From Streptococcus sp. SK643 (GTDB lineage: Bacteria; Bacillota; Bacilli; Lactobacillales; Streptococcaceae): a stretch of 64,000 bases of DNA. The notes below the pieces were generated by a model. The model worked only from the letters and a program-made list of their open reading frames with translations, made no database searches and had not been told where the DNA came from. This document shows, in pieces, positions 1 to 13,166 of this stretch. The position numbers were made by a program, and so were the translations under genes. The stretch's first letter is position 1. Each line of letters starts with the position of its first letter. The DNA lies in the NCBI RefSeq assembly GCF_000259505.1, contig NZ_AJMM01000025.1, forward strand, positions 1 to 64,000, in the 5' to 3' direction.

Positions 1-3203
<3,203 letters not shown>

Positions 3204-3281
3204 TCAGTCTCTCTTTCTCTACCTAGCTATCTGAATGGCAAACAGTAGCTATTTTACTCCTTTCCTAGTGACTTTTCCTTT

Positions 3282-3287
3282 ATTATA
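3282..3287 (-). promoter_or_regulatory. Probable -10 element of a nanA promoter
   Basis: TATAAT on the minus strand, about 190 bp upstream of the nanA start. No good -35 lies at 17 bp, so the promoter may depend on an activator. The 3090-3392 gap otherwise shows only the cre-like site and a short GGGGGCTCCC hairpin near 3192-3201. Confidence 0.45.
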
Positions 3288-3392
3288 CAACAAAGTTATT
3301 GGTTTTTATCGAGCTTGTCATAGAATAGATTTTACTTTCAGGAATGTTTTAATATTCTAATATTCTTTGAAAGTACTTTCTGTTTTTGAACT

Positions 3393-3464
3393 AAAAAAGA
3401 GAACTCTATTGCACTAAATCCAAAAAGCTAGACTAAACTTAGGGCAGTACAATAAGGCTCTCTC
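3393..3464 (-). terminator. Terminator downstream of the esterase gene
   Basis: On the minus strand a long imperfect stem pairs 3446-3464 with 3399-3415 (GAGAGCC...ATTGTACT against AGTGCAATAGAGTTCTC), followed by a run of T (plus-strand A run at 3393-3398). It starts 6 bp after the esterase stop. Confidence 0.6.
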
Positions 3465-3469
3465 AATGA

Positions 3470-4450
3470 TTATTTGATATATTTAAAAGGAATTTCACTT
3501 CCACATAGCCAGTTATAGACTTGGTCATTGACAAAAACATTCATAGCTTCATGGGCATACTCAGGCATGATGCGATAGGCCTTATCGCAGGTCAGACGGT
3601 TGTAAATCGCAAACTGGGTAATAGGGTAGCAAACATCGTCGTCCAAGCCCGTAATCATTTTAACCTCACCCTTGATACGATGGGCAAGATTTTTCACATC
3701 GATATAAGCAAGGGTCGCCATGATTTCCTCCTCAGTTTCGTGGAAGGGATCGTGAAACTTGAAATAACGAAAAAGTTCGTCGTAAGCCTCGCTAGTATTA
3801 CCAATCTCAAGCACCCGTCTGAAGTCTGACAAGAAAGGATAGATGGCAACAGTTTTCTCAATTCGAGGATTAAGCGCCGCCGCAACCAAGGCTAGAGCCC
3901 CTCCTTGCGAGGCACCATAGCTAGAAAGGCGCTTCTCATCTACCTCAGGCAGACTAGCAACAATTTCGATCAACTGGTAAATGTCCAGATAAACATCCTT
4001 ATAAAAAAGCTGGTCTCGTCCTTCCACTGCGCCCCTGATAATGTGCCCTTTCACAGTATTGCCCAGAGGTGAGCGTAAACCATCTTGAGAATAACCTGAT
4101 TGACCACGCACATCCATAGACACAACACCATAACCAGCTACAGTAAAGGCCAACATGTCAGTCCAGTCCCAGCCACGACCCATATAGCCATGAAAATGGA
4201 AAATCACAGGAACTTTTTCTTCACTCTTTGGGATAACTAGACGTGCATAAACTTGACCTTCATTGCTACCTTTAAAAGTTAACTCATAGAACTTGACTTG
4301 AGGAATATGGAAATCTCTCTCCTCCAACTGGTAGGCTGGAAGTGTTGAAACTTTTTTCACTTCCTCATCCCAGAAAGCATCAAAGTCTTCTGGAACCTCA
4401 TCCCTTCCTTTATAAGTCTTGATTTCTTCTAATAAAGCTGGATTTTTCAT
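3470..4450 (-). CDS. axe1: Acetyl xylan esterase / cephalosporin-C deacetylase family hydrolase
   Basis: Alpha/beta hydrolase of carbohydrate esterase family 7, predicted to remove acetyl groups from sugars or related esters in the cytoplasm. The nucleophile elbow reads SYGASQGGALAL (G-x-S-Q-G-G, typical of CE7), an upstream HFHGYMGRGWDW segment supplies the oxyanion region, and a C-terminal EYAHEAMN supplies the catalytic His. The start at 4450 (MKNPALLEEI) is chosen over an upstream in-frame ATG because it has GGAG six bases before it; this gives 326 aa, usual for the family. It is a single-gene unit between its own terminator and the one at 4590. The true substrate is not evident. Confidence 0.85.
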   Translation of the reverse strand: MKNPALLEEIKTYKGRDEVPEDFDAFWDEEVKKVSTLPAYQLEERDFHIPQVKFYELTFKGSNEGQVYARLVIPKSEEKVPVIFHFHGYMGRGWDWTDMLAFTVAGYGVVSMDVRGQSGYSQDGLRSPLGNTVKGHIIRGAVEGRDQLFYKDVYLDIYQLIEIVASLPEVDEKRLSSYGASQGGALALVAAALNPRIEKTVAIYPFLSDFRRVLEIGNTSEAYDELFRYFKFHDPFHETEEEIMATLAYIDVKNLAHRIKGEVKMITGLDDDVCYPITQFAIYNRLTCDKAYRIMPEYAHEAMNVFVNDQVYNWLCGSEIPFKYIK

Positions 4451-4589
4451 AACATGCTCCTTCATTTTTGTAATCGCTACCACAACTGTAGCATATTTAG
4501 AAAAGCATTGCAAGAAAGAAGGGTAAATAGAAAGTGAATTTGAATTCCTCTCCTTATTTCCTAACGCTTAAAAGTGGTTTTTAGCAAGA

Positions 4590-4613
4590 AAAAAGAGCTC
4601 TTAAGCTCTTTTT
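4590..4613. terminator. Bidirectional hairpin terminator
   Basis: AAAAAGAGCT and AGCTCTTTTT pair around a 4-base loop, with A and T tracts on both sides. It follows the possible small peptide gene 15 bp after its stop codon. Confidence 0.75.
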
Positions 4614-4627
4614 AGTCTATTCACAAT

Positions 4628-4690
4628 TTAATTTTTATCTTCTTTCTTTTGATAAGTGGTTTGGTAATTTACTTTAATCGTTACGGTCAT
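4628..4690 (-). CDS. Possible 20-aa peptide gene
   Basis: ATG at 4690 opens a 20-codon frame, MTVTIKVNYQTTYQKKEDKN, ending in TAA. GAGGA lies seven bases before the ATG, a TATACT -10-like hexamer lies at 4722-4727, and a strong hairpin terminator follows, so the parts resemble a complete small transcription unit. There is no signal sequence, no cysteine and no obvious precursor-peptide layout. I do not recognise the peptide; the frame could also be chance in a transcribed non-coding RNA. Confidence 0.4.
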   Translation of the reverse strand: MTVTIKVNYQTTYQKKEDKN

Positions 4691-4773
4691 GTGAGAGTCC
4701 TCGTTTCTTTTTGATGACTCTAGTATAAAGGTTAAACCTAAAAGCTAGCTTAAGTTTTCCTTAGAGAAAGCTT

Positions 4774-4880
4774 ATACTCAATGAAAATCAAAGAGCAAAC
4801 TAGGAAGCTAGCCGTAGGCAGTACTTGAGTACGGCAAGGCGAAGCTGACGTGGTTTGAATTTGATTTTCGAAGAGTATTA
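4774..4880. repeat. BOX element (boxA-boxC, no boxB)
   Basis: A 107-bp element running from TATACTCAATGAAAATC to GATTTTCGAAGAGTATTA, with complementary ends. It contains TACGGCAAGGCGAAGCTGACG, a near match to the pneumococcal boxA core targeted by the BOXA1R primer. The terminal TTA at 4878-4880 is also the stop codon of recG read on the minus strand. Confidence 0.85.
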
Positions 4881-6893
4881 ATCTAAATGTTCTTTCTTTT
4901 CCATATGAAGGGCAATCATGCGCCATTCTGGATCCTCTTGCCAGCCTTCAATAGAACTGATATAGTTAGCCACCTTTCTAGCTTCTTCTAAAATCGGAAA
5001 ATCTTCGATAATATCAGCTACTTGAAACTCAGGAAGTCCAGACTGTCTTGTTCCAAAAATCTCACCTGAACCACGCATTTTCAGGTCCTCCTCAGCAAGA
5101 ACAAAACCATTGGTTGTTTCTGTCATGATACGCATGCGGTCTTTCCCAGAATCAGTCTTGGGATTAGCAACGAGAACAGCATAGGACTGTTTGTCTCCCC
5201 GACCTACACGTCCTCTTAGCTGATGGAGTTGACTGAGACCAAAACGGTCAGCGTCCATGATGATCATGACGGTCGCATTGGGAACATTGACCCCTACCTC
5301 AATAACGGTAGTAGAGACCAAGATATCCGTTTTTCTCTCTTTGAAATCTTGCATAATCTGGTCTTTTTCGTCACTCTTCATCTTCCCATGTAAGAGGGCT
5401 ACTTCCGCTTTTCCTGCAAAATGAGCCGTCAGTTCTTCCGACAAGGCGATGGCATTTTTTAAGTCCAATGCTTCTGATTCTTCAATCAAGGGAGAAATGA
5501 CATAGGCTTGAGAACCTTTTTGGATTTCCCCCTCTAACCAAGTCAAGACTTGAGGCAGTTGCTCATGTTTAATCCAGCGAGTCACAATCGGTTTTCGACC
5601 TGCTGGCATCTGGTCGATAATAGAAACATCCATATCCCCAAAGGCTGTGATGGCTAAGGTTCTAGGAATGGGAGTCGCCGTCATCATAAGGACATCTGGA
5701 TTGTCCCCTTTTTCACGTAAAATACGCCTTTGTCCTACACCAAAACGGTGCTGCTCATCAATGATAATCAAACCAAGGCGAGCATAATCAACCCCGTCTT
5801 GTATCAGAGCGTGAGTTCCGATAATCAAATCAGCTTCACCCTTGACAATAGTCTCCAAGACTTCTCTCTTTTCTGCAGCTTTCAAGGAACCTGTCAAGAG
5901 AGTCAGTTTTAGGTCTGGGAAGAGACTCTGTAGACTCTCAAAGTGTTGCTCTGCAAGGATTTCTGTTGGCACCATAAGGGCGGACTGATAGCCAGCTGTC
6001 ACCGCCGCAAACATAGCAAGACCTGCAACCACCGTTTTACCGCTCCCTACATCTCCCTGTAAGAGTCGATTCATGTGGTGGTCCGACTTCATGTCGGTTA
6101 AAATTTCCTGCAAACTCTTTTCCTGAGCTTGAGTCAAGGCAAAAGGGAGATTTTCTTTAACTGCTGTCACTTTTTCCTGAGACCAATCCAGAACCAAACC
6201 GCTTCCCTGAACTCTATTTTCAGACTTGAGCGTCTGCAATTGCATTTGGAAATAAAATAGTTCCTCAAATTTGATACGGCGAAGGGCCTGCTTGTATTCT
6301 GCCAAATCCTTAGGAAAATGCATAGCGCGAACAGCCTGGCAACGGGACATGAGTTTGTATTTGTCCAGCAAAGACTGGGGAAGATTTTCCTCTATCAAGA
6401 GATCCAGTCCCTGATCAAAGGCTGTCTTGATAACCTTGACCAGACTGGCCTGACTGATTCCCTGAGCCAAGCGATAGACAGGTTGGAGATCATCTTCCAC
6501 CTGAGCCAGGACCTTCATCCCAGTCAGACTAGTCTTGGCACGATCCCATTTTCCAAATACAGCAAGGGTTACTCCCAACTCTATCTTATCTGCTAGATAG
6601 GGCTGGTTAAAGAAGTTCACCGCAAAAACGACTTCTCCCTGCTTGAGGCTAAAGCGCAGGCGATTGCGCTTGAAACCATAATACTGGACACTAGCAGGAG
6701 TCACGACTTGACCAGAAAGAACTGCCTTTTCACCGTCTTCTAGCTCCAGCACCTGCTTGGTCTTGAAATCTTCATATCGGAAAGGAAAGTAGAGCAAGAG
6801 ATCTTGCAAGTTTTCAATTCCTAGTTTGGCGTATTTTTCTGCTGACTTTGGTCCCACACCAGGTAAGACATGCAAGGGTTGATGTAGATTCAT
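4878..6893 (-). CDS. recG: ATP-dependent DNA helicase RecG
   Basis: Branch-migration helicase that remodels stalled forks and Holliday junctions. An N-terminal wedge/OB-fold region fills residues 1 to about 200. The helicase core has Walker A GDVGSGKT at 280-287, the DEQH box near 380 (IIIDEQHRFGVGQRR), TATPIPRTL, and the C-terminal motifs ATVMIIMDADRFGLSQLHQLRGRVGRG. The length of 671 aa is normal. It is the last gene of a same-strand series with alr 18 bp upstream. Its TAA stop is formed by the end of a BOX element, so the last codons may differ in strains lacking that insertion. Confidence 0.97.
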   Translation of the reverse strand: MNLHQPLHVLPGVGPKSAEKYAKLGIENLQDLLLYFPFRYEDFKTKQVLELEDGEKAVLSGQVVTPASVQYYGFKRNRLRFSLKQGEVVFAVNFFNQPYLADKIELGVTLAVFGKWDRAKTSLTGMKVLAQVEDDLQPVYRLAQGISQASLVKVIKTAFDQGLDLLIEENLPQSLLDKYKLMSRCQAVRAMHFPKDLAEYKQALRRIKFEELFYFQMQLQTLKSENRVQGSGLVLDWSQEKVTAVKENLPFALTQAQEKSLQEILTDMKSDHHMNRLLQGDVGSGKTVVAGLAMFAAVTAGYQSALMVPTEILAEQHFESLQSLFPDLKLTLLTGSLKAAEKREVLETIVKGEADLIIGTHALIQDGVDYARLGLIIIDEQHRFGVGQRRILREKGDNPDVLMMTATPIPRTLAITAFGDMDVSIIDQMPAGRKPIVTRWIKHEQLPQVLTWLEGEIQKGSQAYVISPLIEESEALDLKNAIALSEELTAHFAGKAEVALLHGKMKSDEKDQIMQDFKERKTDILVSTTVIEVGVNVPNATVMIIMDADRFGLSQLHQLRGRVGRGDKQSYAVLVANPKTDSGKDRMRIMTETTNGFVLAEEDLKMRGSGEIFGTRQSGLPEFQVADIIEDFPILEEARKVANYISSIEGWQEDPEWRMIALHMEKKEHLD

Positions 6894-6911
6894 GCTCCAC
6901 TCCTTTCTTTT

Positions 6912-8015
6912 CTAATAATATTCTCTCGGAATGCGATCGCTGAGGAGACAAACGACCTCGTAGTTAATGGTTCCACGGTAGGTCGCTACCTGAGTAGCTG
7001 TGATCTCCTTGCCCCCATTAGAACCAATGAGGGTGACTTTGGTTCCTAAAGGATAAAGCTTAGGCAGACGAATGGTAATTTGGTCCATAGAAACCCGCCC
7101 GACTATTGGGCAAGCTTGGCCATCTACCAAGACAGAGAAATTCTGCATGTCTCGTGTCCAACCATCCGCATAGCCGATTGGCACAGTCGCGATGACTTGC
7201 TCGCTATCTGCCTGATAGGTAGCTCCGTAGCCCATACAAGTTCCAGTTGAAACTGTCTTGACATGGACCAGAGCAGACTCCAAGGCCAAGGCTGGAATCA
7301 AGTCATAGGGTAAGTCCAAAACCTCTCCGCTAGGGTTAAGACCATACATAGCATCTCCCATACGGACCGCATTGAAAATAGTCTCTGCATGCCAAAGGGT
7401 CGTTGCCGAATTACTAGCATGAACAAGCTCTGGAAGACCTTTCATACTAGCTAAAATAGTTTTAAACCGTTCTAACTGGGCATTAAAGTAGTCATCTGAT
7501 TCCTCGTCTGCAGTAGCAAAGTGGGTAAAAATCCCTTCAACACGAGCACCATGTTGTTGGAGCAAGTCTTGAGCCTGCTCAGCCTCACCGGCCTCTCTAA
7601 AACCAATCCGTCCCATTCCTGAGTCAATCTTGAGGTGGACTGTCAATCCAGTTAGGTTCGCTTCCTTATCTAAGAGTGCTTGAATCCACTCCAATCCAGC
7701 CACCGTCAAGGTGATGTCGTATTCTTTAGCTAGAGCAACAGCTTCGATTTCAGAAACTCCTAAAATAAGGATTTTCTTCCTGAGTTCAGCTTGCCTGAGT
7801 TCAATGGCTTCATCGATATTGGAAACGCAAAAGCCATCAACTTCATCCTGAATCGCCGTCGCAACAGCAACAGCTCCATGCCCATAGGCATTAGCCTTGA
7901 CTACTGCAAATTTGAGCGTTCCTTGAGGGATATGAGCCCCCATTTGCTGAATATTTTGTCGAATAGCTCCCAGATGAATCAGAGCCTTGGTTGGTCTATG
8001 TGGACTAGCTTGCAT
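6912..8015 (-). CDS. alr: Alanine racemase
   Basis: PLP enzyme interconverting L- and D-alanine for peptidoglycan and teichoic acid D-alanylation. The PLP lysine motif [10 protein letters not shown] puts the Lys at residue 40, and the C-terminal part carries the tyrosine segment MGYGATY and the RVSMDQ motif. The start at 8015 ([10 protein letters not shown]) is preferred to the ATG at 8036 because GGAGG lies just upstream of it. This gives 367 aa, the usual length. The ORF overlaps the end of acpS by 11 bp, implying translational coupling. Confidence 0.96.
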   Translation of the reverse strand: MQASPHRPTKALIHLGAIRQNIQQMGAHIPQGTLKFAVVKANAYGHGAVAVATAIQDEVDGFCVSNIDEAIELRQAELRKKILILGVSEIEAVALAKEYDITLTVAGLEWIQALLDKEANLTGLTVHLKIDSGMGRIGFREAGEAEQAQDLLQQHGARVEGIFTHFATADEESDDYFNAQLERFKTILASMKGLPELVHASNSATTLWHAETIFNAVRMGDAMYGLNPSGEVLDLPYDLIPALALESALVHVKTVSTGTCMGYGATYQADSEQVIATVPIGYADGWTRDMQNFSVLVDGQACPIVGRVSMDQITIRLPKLYPLGTKVTLIGSNGGKEITATQVATYRGTINYEVVCLLSDRIPREYY

Positions 8016-8364
8016 GATTTTCCTCCAAAATGACACTGGCTGTCACAAACTGATCTGTGTGGCTGATTGACAGCCAAATCTTTCCTGAAAATGGGGACTG
8101 ACTAAAATAAGGAGCCCCGCGTTCATTGTTCAAGACTTCCAAATCCTGAAAGCCCAATCTCCCAATCCCTGTACCTAAGGCCTTTGAAAAAGCTTCTTTG
8201 GCAGACCAGCGACCCGCTAAGTATTCGATTTGCCTCCGACCTTTGAGACTGGTAAATCGTTCCATTTCCTTTGTGGTCAATACGCGCTTGGCAAAGTCTG
8301 CGTGTCGTGTAACTGCTCTTTCTATCGAAGCCAACTCTTCAATATCAATTCCGTGTCCAACTAT
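8005..8364 (-). CDS. acpS: Holo-[acyl-carrier-protein] synthase
   Basis: Transfers 4'-phosphopantetheine from CoA to acyl carrier protein. It shows the family's GHGIDIEEL Mg-binding start and the [15 protein letters not shown] helix, and ends with SISHT and a short beta strand. The start at 8364 ([11 protein letters not shown]) gives 119 aa, the standard size; upstream in-frame ATGs at 8370 and 8412 would add non-conserved residues, although the ribosome-binding site here is weak. Overlap with alr and proximity to the aro genes suggest one polycistronic mRNA. Confidence 0.94.
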   Translation of the reverse strand: MVGHGIDIEELASIERAVTRHADFAKRVLTTKEMERFTSLKGRRQIEYLAGRWSAKEAFSKALGTGIGRLGFQDLEVLNNERGAPYFSQSPFSGKIWLSISHTDQFVTASVILEENHAS

Positions 8365-8412
8365 CATACTCATCAAAAGGAGTTGAGATTCCCCCAACTC
8401 CATCCTTCTCAC

Positions 8413-9444
8413 TTATTTTGTTAAGCTCTCATAGATTTCTTCTATCAAAGCTTCTGTATTTTCCCAACCCAAGCAAGGATCCGTAATCGAGCAACCAAAA
8501 ATCTCTGGTTGATTCTGACGACCATCTGCTAGATAGGATTCAATCATAAAACCACGAACTGTCCTCTTAATTTTCTCATTCCAATCACGATTTTGCAAGG
8601 TCTGGCGAACAATCCGAATCTGCTCCATATATTGCTTGCCTGAGTTATCATGGTTGGTGTCAATGAGAATAAAGGGATTTTCGAGTCCCATTGTTTCATA
8701 GCGCTCAATGGCATTCAACAAGGTTTCATAATAGAAGTTAGGCTCATTTTTTCCATATTCATTAACCGCCCCACGAAGGATGACGTGGGCCAAGGGATTT
8801 CCTGATGTCTCAACTTCTTGACCATGGAAGAGGAAGGTTTGTTTATTTTGAGCGGCGTATATTCCGTTAAACATGACACCCAAATTTCCAGAGGTTGGAT
8901 TTTTCATCCCGACCGGCGCATCAATCCCTGAGGCCACAAAGCGGTGCTCTTGGTCTTCCACAGAACGGGCACCTACAGCATGGTAGCTGACCAAATCATC
9001 CACCAAAACCAGATTTGATGGGTAAAGCATTTCATCTGCAGTCGTCAAACCAGTCTCTGTAATCACTCGGTAGTGAAGTTGGCGTACAGCCTGTAAGCCA
9101 TTGATTAAACTAGGCGCCTTTGATGTATCGGGCTGGTGAACCAAGCCCTTATAGCCATCTCCATTGGTACGAGGTTTTGCTGTATAAACACGCATGACCA
9201 TAAAAATCTTGTCCGCCACCTTCTGTTGCAAGACTGATAAACGGCGGGCATATTCTAGCACAGCCTCTTCATTGTCAGAAGAGCAAGGACCAATCACCAA
9301 AAGGATACGGTCATCTTCTCCTGCAATAATATCTGCCAATTCTCTATCACGACGCTCCTTTTGTCGTAAAGCTTCAGCAGTTAATTGGGTTGATACCTTA
9401 ATTGCTTCAATATCAATTTCTTGACCTTTTTCAATAAATGCCAT
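8413..9444 (-). CDS. aroF: 3-deoxy-7-phosphoheptulonate synthase (DAHP synthase), copy 1
   Basis: First enzyme of the shikimate pathway, condensing PEP and erythrose 4-phosphate. The 343-aa type I (AroG/AroF-like) barrel shows LLVIGPCSSD, MRVYTAKPRTNGDGYKGL, HRFVASG, GVMFNGIYAAQN and the metal-binding IDTNHDNSGKQ and QPEIFGCSITDPCLGWE segments. The start at 9444 has GGAGA overlapping the stop codon of the paralogue upstream, one base away, so the two are coupled. Feedback specificity (Phe, Tyr or Trp) cannot be read from the sequence. Confidence 0.94.
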   Translation of the reverse strand: MAFIEKGQEIDIEAIKVSTQLTAEALRQKERRDRELADIIAGEDDRILLVIGPCSSDNEEAVLEYARRLSVLQQKVADKIFMVMRVYTAKPRTNGDGYKGLVHQPDTSKAPSLINGLQAVRQLHYRVITETGLTTADEMLYPSNLVLVDDLVSYHAVGARSVEDQEHRFVASGIDAPVGMKNPTSGNLGVMFNGIYAAQNKQTFLFHGQEVETSGNPLAHVILRGAVNEYGKNEPNFYYETLLNAIERYETMGLENPFILIDTNHDNSGKQYMEQIRIVRQTLQNRDWNEKIKRTVRGFMIESYLADGRQNQPEIFGCSITDPCLGWENTEALIEEIYESLTK

Positions 9445-9445
9445 C

Positions 9446-10477
9446 TTATTCTCCTAGCGTTTGGTAGATTTCTCGAACGAGGGCTTCCGTATTTTCCCAA
9501 CCTAAACAGGGGTCTGTAATAGACTTACCAAAAACCTCTGGTTCATTTTGACGGCCGTCTTCTAAGTAAGACTCTATCATAAAACCTCGAACGTATTGCT
9601 TGATTTTTTGATTCCAGTCACGATTGATCAAGGTCTGACGAACAATCCGAATCTGATCCATATATTGTTTACCAGAATTGTCATGATTGGTATCCACAAT
9701 AATAAATGGATTTTCCAAGCCCATTTTCTCATAATGGACAATGGTATCTAACAAATTATCGTAGTAGTAATTAGGAATGTTCTTCCCATACTCATCGATT
9801 GCTCCACGAAGAATAGCATGAGACAGTGGATTTCCAGTTGTCTCTACCTCTTTCCCATGAAATAGGAAACTTTGCTTATTTTGCGCTGCATAAATCCCAT
9901 TAAACATAACATTGAGATTGCCAGAAGTTGGGTTTTTAAATCCAGTCGCAAATCCTGCTCCACTAGCAACAAAGCGATGCTGTTGATCTTCTACCGAACG
10001 AGCCCCTACAGCCATATAGGAAATTAAATCATCTACTAGAGGCAGATTTTCAGGATAAAGCATTTCATCAGCCGTTGTCATGCCTGTCTCTGTAATGACG
10101 CGATAATGAAGATGACGAACGGCCTTAATGCCATTAATTAAGCTAGGTGCTTCTGTCGCATTTGGCTGGTGAATCAAACCCTTATAACCATCACCGTTGG
10201 TACGAGGTTTAGCAGTATAAACGCGCATCACCATGAAGATACGGTCTGCTACTTCTTTTTGTAAAGTTGCGAGACGTTTGGCATACTCAAGAACGGCCTC
10301 TTCGTTGTCCGATGAGCACGGACCAATTACCAAGAGAATACGTTGATCTTCCCCACGAATAATAGCTTCTAACTCCTGATCGCGTTGAGCTTTCCTCTCC
10401 AAAGCCAATCCTTCTAACTTAGATATGGAACGAACTTCTTCAATATTAATTTTAGGACTTTTCGCTCTAAATACCAT
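9446..10477 (-). CDS. 3-deoxy-7-phosphoheptulonate synthase (DAHP synthase), copy 2
   Basis: Paralogue of the adjacent DAHP synthase with the same length (343 aa) and the same motifs: LLVIGPCSSD, MRVYTAKPRTNGDGYKGL, HRFVASG, VDTNHDNSGKQ. The clearest differences are in the N-terminal 35 residues (MVFRAKSPKINIEEVR here) and around residues 165-180, where this copy reads VASGAGFATGFKNPT and the other VASGIDAPVGMKNPT. In this enzyme family such regions often carry effector specificity (inference). It lies 80 bp downstream of secA. A hairpin around 10500-10545 has no T run, so read-through from secA is plausible. Confidence 0.93.
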   Translation of the reverse strand: MVFRAKSPKINIEEVRSISKLEGLALERKAQRDQELEAIIRGEDQRILLVIGPCSSDNEEAVLEYAKRLATLQKEVADRIFMVMRVYTAKPRTNGDGYKGLIHQPNATEAPSLINGIKAVRHLHYRVITETGMTTADEMLYPENLPLVDDLISYMAVGARSVEDQQHRFVASGAGFATGFKNPTSGNLNVMFNGIYAAQNKQSFLFHGKEVETTGNPLSHAILRGAIDEYGKNIPNYYYDNLLDTIVHYEKMGLENPFIIVDTNHDNSGKQYMDQIRIVRQTLINRDWNQKIKQYVRGFMIESYLEDGRQNEPEVFGKSITDPCLGWENTEALVREIYQTLGE

Positions 10478-10557
10478 AACTCATCTCCTTATAAAGCAAA
10501 CGGACACCAAGTAAAAATTTACTTTTCACAAGGTATCCGCCTTTAAACTATCTCATT

Positions 10558-13071
10558 TTATTGTCTTTTTCCGTGACAGTTTTTAAACTTCTTACCAGAA
10601 CCACATGGACAAAGTTCATTACGTTTGATTTGACTCAAATCCAGATTTTCTGGCATATTTGCTTGCTGAGCAGCAATATTGCGAGTGGCTGTTGTACTGA
10701 TATGATGTTCCGTTTGTGGTCTTTCTTGCTCATGAATTTGTGCTTTCATCATCAAACGAGTCACATCAAATTCAATGGAACCAATCATATCATTAAACAT
10801 GCGGAAACCTTCTGCTTGATACTCTACAACTGGGTTATTTTGAGCATATCCACGGAGTCCAACTGCATTACGCAGTTGATCAAGAGCATCAATATGGTCT
10901 GTCCACTTGTTATCAACAACACGTAGAATCAAGACTTTTTGGAATTCCTTAACCGCATCTTCATCACGTAATTTTGAAACCTGACTATCGTAAACTTTCA
11001 AAGCACGTTGGAAGAGTTCATCCTTGATTTCTTTATCAGACAAGCCTGACAAGTCTTCAAGAGAAATAGAATCTTCAGGAAGCAAGTTGTATTTGGCAAA
11101 GTTTAAAACAGCCTCAAGTTTTTCATCTTGCTTAGAACGCGCATGACCATCAACGACACGACCAATCGTGCGTTTGATCATAGCCTGAATTTCAGGTGCT
11201 AAATCACGGTCTGCAGTGATAACGTCGTAACGTTGAGCGTAGATAATCTCGCGTTGTTCACGCATAACATCGTCGTATTGAAGGACTTGTTTACGAGTAT
11301 CGTAGTTATTTCCTTCAACACGTTTTTGAGCAGCTTCAACCTGACGTGTCAACATACGAGACTCGATTGCCTCTTCAGACATATTTAATCGTTCAAAAAT
11401 TCCTTTCAAGCGCTCTGAACCAAAACGTTTCATCAAATCATCTTCAAGAGAGAGGTAAAATTGTGACTCACCCGGATCTCCCTGACGACCTGAACGTCCA
11501 CGAAGCTGGTTATCGATACGACGGCTTTCATGGCGTTCCGTACCGATAACACAAAGACCTCCAAGTTCACGAACCCCTTCCCCAAGCTTGATATCGGTAC
11601 CACGACCAGCCATGTTGGTCGCGATAGTAACCGCACCACGTTGACCTGCGTTCATGATAATTTGAGCTTCTCTATAGTGATTTTTAGCATTCAATACTTC
11701 GTGAGGAACGCCAGCTGCTACCAATTTCTTAGAGATATAGTCACTGGTTTCAACTGCTACTGTACCAACTAAGACCGGCTGACCTTTTTGGTAACGAGCC
11801 TTCACATCTTCAACAACTGCCTTAAACTTAGCTTCAATACTTGCATATAGAAGGTCTGAGTGGTCAATACGTTGAACCGGACGGTTTGTTGGGATTGGAA
11901 TAACACGAATGTTGTAAATTTCACGGAATTCTTCTTCCTCAGTCTTACCAGTACCCGTCATACCAGATAATTTCTTGTACATACGGAAAAGGTTTTGGTA
12001 AGTGATTGAGGCAGATGTCTTGGTTTCATCCTGGATTGGCACACCTTCTTTGGCTTCAATGGCTTGGTGCAAGCCATCAGAATAACGACGACCTTCCATG
12101 GTACGACCTGTAAATTGGTCAACGATTAAGATTTCTTGTTCTTCGCTCACCACATAGTCAATATCGAGAAGCATGATGTAGTTAGCACGAAGAGCGTTAT
12201 CGATAAAGTGAGTCAGAGCTACGTTTTCGATATCGTAGAGATTTTCAAGTTTAAAGTAACTTTCAGCCTTGTCAATCCCTGAATCTGACAAACCAATAGT
12301 TTTAGACTGCACATCGATGATGTAGTCGTCTTTATCCAACGATTTTACATAGTGGTCTGCCATGTGATACAACTGACTAGTTTCAACTGCGTTAGCACCT
12401 GATACGATCAAAGGTGTACGAGCCTCGTCAATCAAGATAGAGTCAACCTCATCGACCAAGGCATAGTTAAGCGGACGTTGGACCATATTCTCAGCACGAA
12501 CGACCATGTTGTCACGTAGGTAGTCAAATCCGATTTCTGAGTTGGTTGAGTAGGTAATGTCACACTCATAGGCTTCTTTTTTCTCCATTGGAGATTTGGC
12601 AGCCAAGTTAATCCCTACTGATAAACCAAGCCATGAGTATAGTTCACCCATCTCAGTCGCATCACGTTCTGACAGGTACTCATTGACCGTAACTACGTGG
12701 ACACCTTTACCTGAAAGGGCATTAAGGTATACCGGCATGGTCGCCGTCAAGGTTTTCCCTTCTCCTGTACGCATCTCTGGCACGTCACCATGGTGAAGAA
12801 CGATCCCTCCCATGACTTGAACCTTATATGGGAAAAGTCCTAGGACACGTTTAGCTCCCTCACGGACAACCGCAAAGGCTTCATAAAGTAACGAATCCAA
12901 TGATTCCCCATTTTGATAACGTTCTTTAAATTCAACTGTTTTTGCTTTTAGTTGTTCATCTGTAAGAGCAGCCATCTGGTCTTCATACTTGAAAACCTTG
13001 TTAGCCATCTTTTCCAGACGACGAAGTTCTCCTTTATCATTTTCGATAATTGTTTTTAAAATATTAGCCAT
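10558..13071 (-). CDS. secA: Preprotein translocase ATPase SecA
   Basis: Motor ATPase that drives unfolded preproteins through SecYEG. The 837-aa chain has Walker A RTGEGKTL at about 101-108, the DEAD-like [12 protein letters not shown], the preprotein crosslinking domain, [12 protein letters not shown] and [11 protein letters not shown] of the second motor domain. A C-terminal zinc-binding tail [14 protein letters not shown] contacts SecB or phospholipid in relatives. A well-formed promoter lies 45-75 bp upstream. This is the housekeeping SecA, not the accessory SecA2 of serine-rich adhesin loci. Confidence 0.98.
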   Translation of the reverse strand: MANILKTIIENDKGELRRLEKMANKVFKYEDQMAALTDEQLKAKTVEFKERYQNGESLDSLLYEAFAVVREGAKRVLGLFPYKVQVMGGIVLHHGDVPEMRTGEGKTLTATMPVYLNALSGKGVHVVTVNEYLSERDATEMGELYSWLGLSVGINLAAKSPMEKKEAYECDITYSTNSEIGFDYLRDNMVVRAENMVQRPLNYALVDEVDSILIDEARTPLIVSGANAVETSQLYHMADHYVKSLDKDDYIIDVQSKTIGLSDSGIDKAESYFKLENLYDIENVALTHFIDNALRANYIMLLDIDYVVSEEQEILIVDQFTGRTMEGRRYSDGLHQAIEAKEGVPIQDETKTSASITYQNLFRMYKKLSGMTGTGKTEEEEFREIYNIRVIPIPTNRPVQRIDHSDLLYASIEAKFKAVVEDVKARYQKGQPVLVGTVAVETSDYISKKLVAAGVPHEVLNAKNHYREAQIIMNAGQRGAVTIATNMAGRGTDIKLGEGVRELGGLCVIGTERHESRRIDNQLRGRSGRQGDPGESQFYLSLEDDLMKRFGSERLKGIFERLNMSEEAIESRMLTRQVEAAQKRVEGNNYDTRKQVLQYDDVMREQREIIYAQRYDVITADRDLAPEIQAMIKRTIGRVVDGHARSKQDEKLEAVLNFAKYNLLPEDSISLEDLSGLSDKEIKDELFQRALKVYDSQVSKLRDEDAVKEFQKVLILRVVDNKWTDHIDALDQLRNAVGLRGYAQNNPVVEYQAEGFRMFNDMIGSIEFDVTRLMMKAQIHEQERPQTEHHISTTATRNIAAQQANMPENLDLSQIKRNELCPCGSGKKFKNCHGKRQ

Positions 13072-13116
13072 GTTTTTCCTTACTTTAAATTCCGAATATT
13101 TTAGAATGTTCTTTTA

Positions 13117-13145
13117 ATTGTAGCATATTTACTGATTATTTTCAA
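13117..13145 (-). promoter_or_regulatory. Promoter of secA
   Basis: On the minus strand TTGAAA (13140-13145), a 17-bp spacer and TACAAT (13117-13122) preceded by TGC, i.e. an extended -10. Confidence 0.7.
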
Positions 13146-13166
13146 GGAAGAATCCCCATTTTGAAA

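Noticed and set aside
4774..4880. RUP element
   Set aside because: The length near 107 bp fits both names, but the core matches boxA (the BOXA1R primer target) and the ends match boxA/boxC, so BOX is used.
10500..10545. Terminator between secA and the DAHP synthase genes
   Set aside because: A hairpin AAGTAAA/TTTACTT exists but lacks a T run; read-through is equally likely.
10561..10926. 121-codon plus-strand frame at the end of secA
   Set aside because: Antisense to conserved SecA C-terminal sequence, no ribosome-binding site, low-complexity composition.
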